DNA of 64,000 bases from Amphimedon queenslandica (taxonomy: Eukaryota > Porifera > Demospongiae > Haplosclerida > Niphatidae), in contig NW_003546311.1 in assembly GCF_000090795.2 (NCBI RefSeq), forward strand, positions 77,370-141,369, read 5' to 3'. Positions 23,892 to 35,427 of this stretch are shown here, in pieces. The first letter of the stretch is position 1; each line of letters opens with the position of its first letter. Under the pieces are notes generated by a model. The model was not told the origin of the DNA and did no database searches. It saw nothing but the letters and a program-made list of their open reading frames with translations. The position numbers and the translations under genes are program-made.

Positions 23892-24633
23892 ATGGCAGAA
23901 GGAGGTAAGTCGACAAAGAATCTAATTTTATCATTTCATTATTCTATTCTAACACACAGACGGTGCATTCTATGGCGCCTTTGCCTCTAAACTAGGCTCT
24001 GGAATGGCTAAAGTTGGTAAAAAGGCAGCACAGTCCGAAGCAGGTCGTTCAGCGACTAGGGCCGCCGTGAAAGGAGCGACCGATGCGGCCGTGAGTGATT
24101 TATCAGACCGTTACTTGGGTCCTAAACCCGGTGAGCCAGCCCCTGGTCCTTTGCCCAAACAAACTCACTCAAAACAAAAACCAACTCAGAAACAAGCGCC
24201 ACCCAAACCCTCCGCTGCCCCCACACCTCGCGCTACATATCGTCAACAAGACAGCGATGAAGAGTTCGAAGATCACATGAGAAAGATGAAACATCATGAA
24301 GCCCCGCCCAAACCATCCGTCTTCAAGCGTTTCAAACCTAGCATCAATTTATCCAAATCTTCTGAAGATCATCGTCAAAGGTCTCCTCGTTCAGTACCTA
24401 AACCAAGAAACAAGGTATACAAGTACGTCTTGTCTAAGGAACCGGATTGGGAGCAGTCCATCCGAGCTGTAGCTCTTCATAACTTCAAGAGTGATCTTAA
24501 GTGTGATCTCGAGTTCTGCAAAGGACAGTGGATCGATGTGATCACTCGTACGGAAAGTGATTTTGATTGGTGGGAGGGACGTATTGGAGATCGTGTTGGT
24601 ATCTTCCCAGCAAATTATGTCAGAGTGTCTTAG
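23892..24633 (+). CDS. Small SH3-domain protein, N-terminal half unrecognised
   Basis: Two exons (23892-23904 and 23960-24633) give 228 aa. The last 56 residues are a complete SH3 domain: ALHNF (ALYDY position), DLKCDLEFCKGQWIDVI, DWWEGRIGDRVGIFPANYV with the paired Trp and Pro of the ligand groove. The N terminus MAEGDGAFYGAFASKLGSG followed by an Ala-rich amphipathic stretch (about residues 20-65) is compact and probably helical. Residues 70-155 are Pro/Lys/Gln-rich and disordered, with PPKPS repeats that could be SH3 ligands in cis. I do not recognise the full-length family. An SH3 plus proline-rich linker suggests a cytoskeletal or signalling adaptor. Confidence 0.88.
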
Positions 24634-24968
24634 AAACTATATATATTATTATAACTAATAATACTTCACTTCGTCCTTATTTGGAATTTTTATTATGTCA
24701 GTAATCATGTCTCTATAATCATTATTCATTTTGTTATAATTGCATTTTTTTGTGTAATAAGACAGAACTATTATTAATTGTCAAATTTTACAGCAGTGAT
24801 AATCATGTTTTTTATGGCAGTACCAGATATTTTGCACATAATTATTATTATATAATACAATCATTCTTGCACACAAAAGATGACAATTAAAGCAAAACAA
24901 TAATAAGTATTACTATAATATGAAAGTCACACAATTAACAAACAGTAGCAGTGTCATGTTATTATAAA
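24634..24968. other. Convergent intergenic region between SH3 gene and VPS18
   Basis: 335 bp of AT-rich sequence (GC well below neighbouring exons) that must hold both 3' UTRs. No gene seen. Confidence 0.6.
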
Positions 24969-27900
24969 CTAATTCCAGGACTCTATTAATTGGTCTAAGT
25001 CTCGTATTGGTATCAAAGGGAGGGATATGGACCAGATCATCTTCATACCACAATAAGGACAATCATTAGCTATCAACTGATCCAACTGGTGCTGAAGGTA
25101 TTAATAGCATTGGTCAAGTAAATGGAATTTTAAATCATATTACCTTGCTAGTTTCTCTTTCTTTCAAATCTCTTGATTCTTCTGCCAAATGTATTAGTGA
25201 GTTCATCCGACGACTAAAGTATAAATTTAAAAAAATTCATAAAAAATCCAATTTTGATCGGAATCGATTCAAACTTGAGATATAAGGTTAGAACATGTAC
25301 ATGTATATGTATAAGAAAAAATTATAAAAATGAAGAATTGTCTCCTTTTTATTTTTGGTGAAATTTGGCCAAAATCCATGTACTATAGTACAGGGACGCT
25401 GGCCAGATTTTGGAGCAACTTTAAAAATTCATAAAAAATTTAAATTTGATCGGAATCAGTCCAAACTTGATATACAACATCAGAACATGTATATGCATAA
25501 AACAAAATTTTTAAAATGGAGAATTCTCTCCTTTTCATTTTTGGCGAAATTTGGCCAAAATCCATGTACTAGGTATAGCAAGGCTGTAAAAGTCGTGGCA
25601 GCCATTTTGTTTGGGGGTGAATCCTACTTAGTAATGCTACCGTGTTACTAATTATAATAGTACAGGGACTTTGGCCAGATTTTGTGGAGCAACTTTAAAA
25701 ATTCATAAAAAATTTAAACAAACTTGATATACAACATCAGAACATGTATATGCATAAGACAAAATTATAAAATGGAGAATTCTCTCCTTTTCAATTTTGG
25801 CAAAATTTGGCCAAACAGGGACTTTGGCCAGATTTTGGAGCAACTTTTATAAATTTTTGCAAAAAATCTAATTTTGATAATTATTAGCTCAAAGTTTCTA
25901 TGTAATACAAGATCATCTTAATGAGTGTTCTTACGTCTCGTTAGCAGAGAGAGTAGATGCTATGACATCGGTGAGACAATCACGATGGAAAGTGTGACGA
26001 CAAGGGAACATGTAGAAAGCACGCGAGAGCAACCGACCCTGACACACGTTACACTTTTCACTCGACTTGATAAGAACGGACCTGAAATGAAGACAATGAA
26101 GGGGAGACGGGTAAGAAAAAAAGGTGTCTAACTTGTTACGTATTTCTTGAATGTCTGAGCGAATGTTTCTAGCACTCTCAGTGGCTCCTTGCATTTCTTT
26201 CTTGAGCTGCTCAATGTGTGAGTTGTACTCTTGCAATGAGTCACATATGGCATCCTAGAGGAGGAGGAGGAGATACGAGTGAAGGTGTAGGAGCAGCTGT
26301 GCTGTCTAGCTACCTTGAATTGATCGATGGTGACAACATCAGAAAAGAAAGGGAGAATGTCTTCAATTTTGAGGACATTGCAATCCTTTAGAAACTGCAT
26401 CGCCCTACAAATTAATTAGTAAACTCCGACCTACACTAACAATACAACCAAGCATAGGGCAAATTACAGTACACCACTAATGACATGCCTCAGTATATTC
26501 TAGTATATTATTAGCATACCCTTTAATGTCTTTCTTTTCTTTGATGACATGCTGGGCAATCATTAGCCAGAGCTTCTTCTGTAGCTGTGTGTCTTTTCTA
26601 ACCATTGCATTCTCATTGATGATAGTACGAGCAAGAGTAACCTCGTTACACTGTCAAACAAAGAGAGACAAAAGGAAGACTCTCTATCTCCTCTTGTTCC
26701 CCCTTACCTTTAAAGCCAGTGATACAGACTCCTCATAAAGGCCCATTGCAGAGTATATGTAGACACAAGGGACGTTGAGTCGGCCATTATCCAAACACAG
26801 TCTCAGAGCATAGTGGGGGTCATAAAGAGGAGCAAAACCACTCTGCAATAAGTAGTAGTACATTCACAATAACATTGAGCATATTTTAAAATGACTAGCT
26901 CAAGCTTCAAAACAACTATTTCTTACTTTTGATTGGTTGATGAGGTACTCCCTAAGCTTACGATGGTCAGTCCCTTCCTTGCTATTGGCGTAAGAGGAAA
27001 TGAGGAAATTGTGAACTGACATGACTTCAGACTGGAGTGAGTTCACACAATGCTCAAGATAAATGATAGCAGCTGCATTCTATTAGCATCGTATTACAAA
27101 TACAAATATGTACATGTAACTCATTTAAAATGTTGTATGAACCTGTTCATCTTGAAGAGCTTCATCTGTCTGTCGTGGTTGTATCAGTGAGGGGATGAGT
27201 TTCTTTGGATCGAGATACCTTCCTGCTGCTATCCAGCTCTGAACTGTCTTCATTGGTATGTGCTTCACAAAAACTGGAGAGAACTTGTAATAGAAACCGG
27301 CAAACTTCTGAAACAGTATCTTCCTTTCATTCTGCAATAAAATTGCACTAGGAATAATTTATGCTATTTTTTGCAAAACATATATAGTGTGAAGGTTAAT
27401 TCTTGAAATTTTGCATACCATGTGACTGTCATGTGGTTCCCTACCTTTTCTGGATGATGGAGGGCCATGGCTGCCTGCTCTGTGAGTATATCAAGAGCAT
27501 CTTCATATTTGTACTGCTGTATGTAATGAGTTATCACCTTATCGTAATCTGAGGGAGGAGAGGAGGATGAAAATCAGAAATAAAGATACTGAAATAAGAA
27601 TTGACAATCATCAATTCTCAATGCAATACTCTCTATACATTACATTGCTATTGTTTGAGGACAGCACAAATTCAATTTCAATGATGTTACAAGTGTAAGT
27701 ACATGTACATGCATGCATGTGTATGCATAATGTAATAAATGATTGGGCCCCTTTACCTCTCATTGTTTTAGCAAAGTATATGATGTCATCTGTCGATCCA
27801 TGACTTGCCATCAGATCATAAATTGTCCTGCTATTATCGCTAAAACATTTCTAGAATAGAAAAAGAGTAGATAGAAATTCAGAGATACATGCATTGTATA

Positions 27901-30899
27901 CGTAACGTTCAAATAAAATAGTGAATATTACTTTAAGCTCTGGCAGGTCAAGAAAGTCATGAAACTCTTTCTGGAGTCTGAGGTAAGCTTCCATGTTTCT
28001 CTCGTCGCTGAGGTTCCCTAACTCATTGAGGTATAGCTCTGTCAGCCAAGTACTGAGCATTGTCCTCTGGGTGAGGTCTTTAGGAGAGAGTAAGGCTAAT
28101 TTACGCTTCAAGAATAACTTGAGGGCTTCCTTCTTGTTGATCTAACAAGGAGAGAGGGAGGGGAGAGGGAGAGGAGAGAGGGAGGGGAGAGAGGAAGGGG
28201 AGAGGGAGGAGAGAGGGGAGAGGGGAGAGAGGGAGAGGAGAGAGGGAGGGCAGAGGGAGGGCAGAGGGAGAGACGGAGGAGAGGGAGAGGAGAGACGGAG
28301 GAGAGACGGAGGGTGGTAGATTAGAAACAGGTGCATAGGCCCACCATGCTGTACCTGCATGAACTTGAGAGTAACCTGCTCAAATGACAAACGACTTCTA
28401 GAGAAAACAATGGCAGCATCTTCATACCTATACAGTACATGTATCAGTGCAAGGTTACTATTGTACTGGTTTACCTTCCTTTAGTGAAGTAATGCTCAGC
28501 TTGTCTTATCAATATGGAGTCAAGGTTCTGTTGATCATCCTAATGTATAAATAAAAGTAATAACAAGTTCTCTCTCTCTCCTTCCCTCTCTCTCTCTCTC
28601 ATACTAACAGCTGCATATTTCTGTGCAAGGTCAAACTTTTCCTGATCAAGATAAATCTTCCAAACATTCCTAATAATAAAAATAAAAAATAATATTATAA
28701 TCATAACACATTATACCTTGATTCGGCATGAGGTGAGTACATCATTAAATTCATCTTAGCATTAGTCCAAATATTACGAGTTACAGGATCAGTAGACATA
28801 GCAAGCAATGGACCATTCCTCTGTACAATAGAGAGAGTAATGAGAGAGTTATACATGTACATATACATGTACATGTATATGTACACTACAAAGTACATGT
28901 ACTCACTCTTGCGTTAAATGGCTCCTCAAAAACCTTCTTATTGTTGAGGTGACATATAGCAACAATTCTAAGGAAGAAAGACATGCTAATTGAGTGTGGA
29001 TCTTCTCCTTACTTGTCTCTGTATAGCAGGACACAGTGAAATTTGGTCAATGCTAGCCCAATGGGTAGAACAAGGTCGGATTGATCCCATTCAATTACTA
29101 TATCTTCCCCAGTCTCAGCCACTGCTGAATAACTATCACATTATGTCAAGGAAGAATAACACAACAGTAGTACATGTACATGCATGTACAGTACACATGT
29201 ATATTCATAAATGCACATGTACATGTACATGTAAGTGTCTGTGTATAAAAAATATAAGTATGAATACGGTATGAGGTTTTTCTCAAGGAAGAGTGTCTCT
29301 CCTGGCTGCTGGTCCCCAAACACTAGAGTGCTATAGTACACGCCTGCTCCGGTGAGCCAAGCAAAGGCTATAGGGGGCTCTGGCGAGTGAGGAGGCCAGA
29401 CACATAGTTTACTGTCCTTGAGTGACCCAGGGATCTCTTGAAATTGAACTGTAGAGTAAGAGGAGAGGAAAAAGGAGATAAAAACACTAATATATTATGT
29501 ATTATTGCTATTATGCAACTAGGAAACATTATGATCGTTATTAGGCATTATAATTCTATCAATAGTGTTCAATAAATCAGTAAACTCAATACCTTTCACT
29601 TGATCGTTATAAAATGAGAATAGTTCCATAAACTGAGGCTCATTCTTAGTATTGATATGTCCAATGAACTGGTACACCCGACACGGAGTTGTTGCTAGTA
29701 TATACCATTTGTCATTGTACTTTGGGAACGGCTCCATCAGCAGACCTGGATAAAAAAACAATGTGAACCTTTTAACATAAAGAGCAGCAAAAGCAAAAAT
29801 TATTGCACGTGCAGAAAATTTATAATTGTATACCAATTTTACTTAAAAGTACATGTAATTGAAATTTTCTCTTTCAAAAAGCTCAACCAACTTTTATTGC
29901 ATTTTCAATTTCAAGTTTTGAGTCGCATTATTTATACATCAATTTCCACAACAATTCTCTCTCTCTCTCTCTCTCTCTTACCAGTGACTGATTCCGCTGA
30001 TCCTGTCATGTCAGGCATCAGTTGATACAATTCGGTACAACTGCTCCTCTTAGAATCAACCTGTACCTGTGCCTCACATATCACACCTACACACACACAC
30101 ACACACACACACAGACACACATGTATATAAATAAAGCATTAGATATCCCCTCCTGATCCCATTACCATTATTAGTGCCCAGTAGTATAGCCCCAGTGCTG
30201 TGTTCTGAAATCTCCAGTTTATTCCAAGCAACACTCTCCACAAGATGACCTTTGAGCCTTGGCTGGAGGCGTGGCTGGGTTTTCTTGACCCCACCCCTTG
30301 CAATGTGGTACATCTCCTTTGACTCCATGCAGACGAGGAGATGATGTGACTTTGGATCTTGGAACATCTTATGAATCCTCACATCGTCATCTCTCTTAAT
30401 CTCACACACTGAGAATAATAAGAGAAATAAAGCATAAGAGCATCTTTAGCTTACTCTCTGGAGGCTTAGCTTCCTTAAGATCAAACCTATATATAGTGTT
30501 GCCCAATACAGCGACCGTGAGGAGATTATTACTGACAACGACATGAGTGATGTGACTAGGAATGCTGAGAAAAAAGCATAATAATATAATGATAGACCAG
30601 TCAAATTACAAACCGGATCCGTGTGATGTCCTGTCGTCTCAGTATTGGGTACTCTTGTGCCTTCCTTTCTACTGGTTTCTAAGAGAAAGAGAGAGTTTAT
30701 ATGTAGTGGGTGTGGCTCATGGTCTCACCTCTTGTGATTGTTGACGGTATGTTCCTCCCTCTACCACCACGTCTCCAAAAGGATTGACTCCTCCGCCTAG
30801 AGATCTCTCTCTTCTCTGTCCCTCCAGACCTCCCATTCCTCCTCCCGCCCCTCCGATGCTGCTGTAGTCGTCGAAACGAGACAGTAGATCCTCTGCCAT
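24969..30899 (-). CDS. VPS18: VPS18, core subunit of HOPS/CORVET tethering complexes
   Basis: VPS18 joins the class C core that tethers endosomes and lysosomes. About 22 exons read on the minus strand from ATG 30899 to TAG 24969. After a Gly-rich N terminus (RFDDYSSIGGAGGGMGG) comes the beta-propeller region (ITHVVVSNN-type blades, GAILLGTNNG, YILATTPCRVYQFIG, PIAFAWLTGAGVYY), then the alpha-solenoid with clathrin-repeat-like helices (EDAAIVF, TWLTELYLNELG, EDALDILTEQAAMAL). A coiled segment (EEYNSH-type, HIEQLKKEMQG) precedes an H2-type RING: CNVC, CRHTFHRDC and, after the repeat-filled intron, CPYCG. The C terminus IESWN resembles the human end. First exon 30729-30899, second 30614-30678. 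Head-to-head with ABCB8 over 188 bp. Confidence 0.93.
25225..25895 (+). repeat. Family-A palindromic tandem array, about 3.5 units, with an 86-bp insertion
   Basis: Inside the VPS18 intron between the RING exon and the next exon. Units begin GGCCAGATTTTGGAGCAACT, contain TTTGATCGGAATC and AACATGTATATG, and end TTGGCCAAAATCCATGTACT. The junction near 25377-25394 is nearly intact; the second is split by the 25572-25657 insertion. Confidence 0.88.
25572..25657. mobile_element. 86-bp insertion splitting a repeat-junction palindrome
   Basis: Between the half-palindromes CCATGTACTA (25562-25571) and TAGTACAGGG (25658-25667) lies 86 bp unrelated to the array, bounded by TA on both sides. The outer part starts GGTATAGCA and contains TGCTACC at 25635-25641, a weak inverted repeat. 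It could be a tiny TA-targeting non-autonomous element. Confidence 0.4.
28142..28320. repeat. Purine-only tract (GGAGAG/GGGAGA)n in a VPS18 intron
   Basis: About 175 bp of A/G on the + strand, so CT-rich in the VPS18 transcript, lying directly upstream of the acceptor of the VPS18 exon ending near 28141. Confidence 0.85.
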
Positions 30900-31087
30900 T
30901 TTGAAAGGGGCGGGTCTAATAATCTAAAAATTTAATTTAACCCCCTACCCCTGTGCAAAATTAAAAACCGTACACTCCCGTTTACTTTGATTCGTAAACT
31001 ATTCTAAAATCAGAAATTCAGAATCAGCTGCAACTAACAATAATTATTATTATTATTTTATTTATTTTTTAGGTTTTATATATAGTC
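30900..31087. promoter_or_regulatory. Putative bidirectional promoter VPS18/ABCB8
   Basis: 188 bp separate the two divergent start codons, and it includes an ATTATT run just before the ABCB8 leader. Promoter role is inferred from geometry only. Confidence 0.45.
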
Positions 31088-34000
31088 ATGGCAAATGTAC
31101 TGAGGCTCTTTTCACTCTCTTCTAGTCTCCTAAAATTCTCTCAAAGGTCATTCCTCTCTCCTCATTTGAGTATACGATTGCAATCAGTTCCCAAGCACTC
31201 CTTCTCTTCCTCAGTCTCCTCCTGTCTGGCTGTATCTCAAACATTATTTAAATCAATCCGACTCCCTTTTCTATTAGTTCCTCTTGGTCTGTTCTCTCGC
31301 GGTTGCTCCAGCAGTATTATTGCTCAGTGTCGATCGAAAGGTTCTTCGAGGGTTTCACTTTTAAGAACTCGGCACCTTTCAAACGAGCGAGGCTTCGGCT
31401 CGCCTAGTTTTGATTGGCTGTCCTTTTGGAACATATTAGCACCGGATATCCTTATCCTCCTATTGGCTGCAATGGTGATTAATTAATAATCATTATGTAT
31501 ATGTGCAGCTAAGAATCATTATTATACGTTAATTGTAAAATTTGTATTAATTTTGCTAGAGTGCTGTTGTGGTTGCTTTTCTTAATGTCCGTATTCCTCT
31601 TACGCTTGGTGAGCTCATTAATGTCATATCTGGAATGACTACTGGTAAAAAGGCTGGTCAGTATCTCTCTGAGCTTGTCAGGCCTGGATTGAGTCTCGCT
31701 GGTTAGTTAAAATTTGTACCATTAAAAGTCCTTTTACATGTACTTCTGCTAGCATAGACTATGGCCCATGGTTTTTCCTGAAAAATGGCTCCAAAATCAC
31801 TTCCAATTTTTATTACATTTTTTTGATAAATATTGATGTTCTTTTGTTATGTAGAAAGTTTGAGGTGAGTCTGATAAAAAATTTTGAGTTATGGCCATTT
31901 TAAAAATGAGCGAATTTCTGAAAAATACCCAAGGCTATAGCCCATGGTTTTTTCTAAAAAATGGCTCCGAATCACTTCAAATTTTTATTGAATTTTCTGA
32001 TACATATTGATGTCCTTATGGTGTATAGAAAATTTGAGCGAATTTCGATAAGAAATTTTCAAGTTATGACCAATTTTTAAAATGGGCCAATTTTTGAAAA
32101 ATACCCAAGGCTATAGCCCATGGTTTTTTCCAAAAAATGGCTCCGAAATCACTTCAAATTTTTATTGAATTTTAAAATACATATTGATGTCCTTATGGTG
32201 TGTAGAAAGTTTGAGCGAATTTCGATAAGAAATTTTTGAGTTATGACCAATTTTTAAAATGGGCCAATTTTTGAAAAATACCCAAGGCTATTATAGCCCA
32301 TGGTTTTTCCAAAAAATGGCTCCAAAATCACCCAAAATTTTTATTAACTTTTCGGATACATATTGATGTCCTTATGCTGTGTAGAAAGTTTGAGTCGATT
32401 TTGACTTATCTTTTTCAAGTTATGGCCATTTTATAATTTCTCTCTTTACACTAGGCCTGTATGTATTGCAAAGCTTATTCACATTCGGTTACATTTCTCT
32501 TCTCTCAATTGTTGGGGAGAGGTGTGCACTCCGTCTAAGGACTCAACTCTTTCAGTCTCTCCTTGAACAAGACATTGCTTTCTTTGACACACACAAGACA
32601 GGAGAACTAGTGAACAGGTCAGCCATACTACACACATAGAAACCAATAACATCCATTAAAAGAATACTGTTAAAGCATAAAAAGATAATATAATATGGCC
32701 ACAATCAGTCTTGGCTTGCGATAAAATATAATATTTGTATTCACAGGCTTTCTGGTGATGTTCAAGACTTCAAGAGTTCTTTTAAGATGGTTGTCGGTCA
32801 AGGGCTTAAGAGTGTTACCCAGACTGCTGGCTGTGTCATTTCACTATTCATAATTTCACCAAAGGTAAGGCATCATATTGTTTATGCCTTATTTCCTTAC
32901 TAAAAGCTGCACTGACATTGTATAGTAGTTCTTATCTTAATAAAAGTTTTGTTTTACTCTATTACATCTATTTTTATTGTCTCACAATAATCATCAATTT
33001 GCAGATGACTATGCTGGTAGGTGTTGTTGTACCAGCAATGATTGGTGTGGGTACTGTACTTGGGAGAATATTGAGAGGATGGTCATATGAAGCACAGGAA
33101 CAAGTCAGTATAATACTCAAATAAATATATACATGTGCAATTGTGCATATACTATTAATGTAGTAATAGTTGCATTAACCTACTGTAGCTCTTGTTTATA
33201 TTCTTTATTATTGTATACCTGTTCAATGTTAGTTTTGTTTAGGTTTCAATGGCGACTGCCGTAGCTGATGAAGCTTTGAGTAACATTCGTACAGTGAGAG
33301 CATTTGCAATGGAAGATAAAGAACTGAGGTAGAGAGGAGGAGGAGAGGGGGGAAATCTGTTGATGTAAATCCTTTTATAGTTTATACGAACGTGAGCTAG
33401 TGCAGGCCAGTTGGTTCAATCAAAGATTAGGCTTTGGGATTGCTGGCTTTCAAGGACTAACCAATCTAGCCATCAATGGTACACCCAACTATCATTATTT
33501 TTTAAAATCTATTACTATTATTATTACTATTATTTTTTTAACCAGGTATGGTACTGGTAGTATTGTCACATGGTGGCCTGTTACTGGCGTCCAATCAGAT
33601 CACTCCTGGTTCTTTGATGTCATTTCTTGTTGCCACTCAGACAATACAGCGTAGCCTCGGCCAGCTCTCAATCCTCTTTGGTCAAGTTGTGAAAGGAATG
33701 ACTGCTGGAAGTCGTGTGTTTGAAGTAAATATTTTTAAAAACTGCATGAGCTCTACTTGTATTCATTGGTACTATGTTGCTAGTACATTGATATGCCACA
33801 CTCTATTCCAGTCTCTGGAGGGGCTGTCATATCTGCAGATAAACTTGTTGGTGAAGTTGAGTTTAGAAATGTTTCATTCTCTTATCCGTCTCGATCAGAA
33901 CAAGTAAGCATCAACTTAAAATATAATACAAACAAATTGAAACTAAGCAGTAACAGCTTTGTAGTAATAATTGCATCCTTGCCAATAGTGTTTGTATAAT

Positions 34001-35169
34001 TACTAATAATTAGTTATTTATAATTTTAGCACTAATTGGCTCTGTTTTATAGAAAGTCCTTGATGATTTCAATATTTCACTATCGGCTGGTAAAGTAATG
34101 GCACTTTGTGGCTTATCTGGTGCAGGTATGGCCTCGCTTCTTCTTTAATTTCTAAATCCACTCAGTCAGAAGATGATCATTCTCATATCCAATCTCTCAC
34201 ATACACACTTCATTGTTACCTTTTCTTTTAGGGAAATCAACTGTAGCTGTTCTATTAGAAAGATTTTATGATCCTGAGCTTGGAGGAATATATATTGATG
34301 GGAGGTATAAATTTGCATTAGTAAATATTATTTTACATTATGATGCGTAGGGATTTACGTAGCTTAGATCCACAGTGGGTAAGAGGGTCACTCATTGGCT
34401 ACATTAATCAAGAGCCTATTCTCTTTGCTACCAGCATTATTGAGAATATAAGATATGGTAAACCTTCTGCTACAGACAGTGAGGTTGGTGGTATTAATCC
34501 CCTGCTTTATTGCATGTTTTGTTTTGTTTCAGGTATATGAAGCAGCTAAATTGGCCAATGCTGATGAATTCATTTCCAAGTTCCCTGCTGGGTATAGGAC
34601 AATAGTAGGAGAGAGAGGAGTGACACTCTCTGGTGGACAAAAGCAAAGGTACACATACATCATGTACTTGCTTTTATGATTGCATACACTGCTGTCTATC
34701 TTTCTTCTCATGCTTTACATTGTACAGAGTAGCTATAGCTAGAGCATTATTAAAAGACCCCCAAGTCCTGATACTTGATGAAGCAACGAGTGCATTAGAT
34801 GCGCAGTCGGAGAAACTAGTACAAGAGGCATTAGACAGAGTTTCAAAAGGTGAGGGTACTACATGCATTAATACCATGTACTCTTGAATATAGATTGTTT
34901 CTACATGAAGTATGTGTATTTTATTGCTTCTGCTAGGTCGTACTGTACTGGTAATAGCTCACAGATTGAGCACCATACAAGATGCTGATACCATTGCTGT
35001 TGTACATCAAGGAAAGATCAGAGAGGTACGTTATAAGAAATATGCAATTTAAAGATATTGACATGCTGTATTATTTTAGACTGGAAGTCACAGCTCCTTG
35101 TTGAGACAAAAAGGACTCTATTATGAATTGGTCAGAAGGCAGACGGACATTTTAACTAGCAAAGAGTGA
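31088..35169 (+). CDS. ABCB8: Mitochondrial half-size ABC transporter ABCB8
   Basis: ABCB8 is an inner-membrane exporter linked to mitochondrial iron handling and to the ATP-sensitive K+ channel. Sixteen exons in phase (31088-31474, 31560-31701, 32455-32617, 32747-32864, 33005-33103, 33243-33328, 33381-33478, 33546-33724, 33784-33903, 34053-34125, 34232-34304, 34351-34483, 34533-34648, 34728-34849, 34937-35025, 35080-35169) give 695 aa. Residues 1-110 are Ser/Arg/Leu-rich with almost no acid, a long presequence. A six-helix transmembrane domain follows, with the ABCB8-type phrases [16 protein letters not shown] and [17 protein letters not shown]. The NBD has Walker A GLSGAGKST (split by an intron), Q-loop INQEPILFA, signature LSGGQKQR, Walker [13 protein letters not shown] and H-loop VIAHRLST. 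Intron 31702-32454 holds the family-B array. Confidence 0.94.
31735..32445 (+). repeat. Family-B tandem array, four units of about 176 bp, with GGCTATAGCC junctions
   Basis: Fills the second ABCB8 intron. Palindromic junctions GGCTATAGCC lie at 31933-31942 and 32109-32118, and a 3-nt-expanded form at 32286-32298, giving spacings of 176 and 177 bp. Each unit has AAAATGGCTCC, TACATATTGATGTCCTTATG, GTGTAGAAAGTTTGAGC and a closing AAAATACCCAAGG. The first unit is the most diverged and the last is truncated near the acceptor. Confidence 0.93.
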
Positions 35170-35427
35170 CAAAAAAGAAAATAGTATAATTATTATGTAC
35201 ATTTTTAATAGCAGTGTTATTATAATAATAGATAAAAAATAAAATAGATAAAAAATATAATTATGTTTACAATAAACAGAATAATAAGAGAATTCGAATT
35301 TAATTTAGTCATCGTCATGGGTGGGGCCTTAGTCTTCATGATTATGATGATATGACTTCTGCGATGCTAGTTTGTTGTTGATTCTTCTGACCGCTATTGA
35401 TATAAAAAGGATATAGTCTCTTTCACT

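Noticed and set aside
24634-24968. Search for tRNA or small RNA genes in AT-rich gaps
   Set aside because: No cloverleaf with A and B boxes could be recognised by eye here or in the other gaps; a covariance-model scan would be needed.
33548-33907. ORF continuing through the ABCB8 exon into [13 protein letters not shown]
   Set aside because: The open frame past GTAAAT 33725 breaks ABCB8 homology; using the acceptor at 33782-33783 restores [13 protein letters not shown] in frame.
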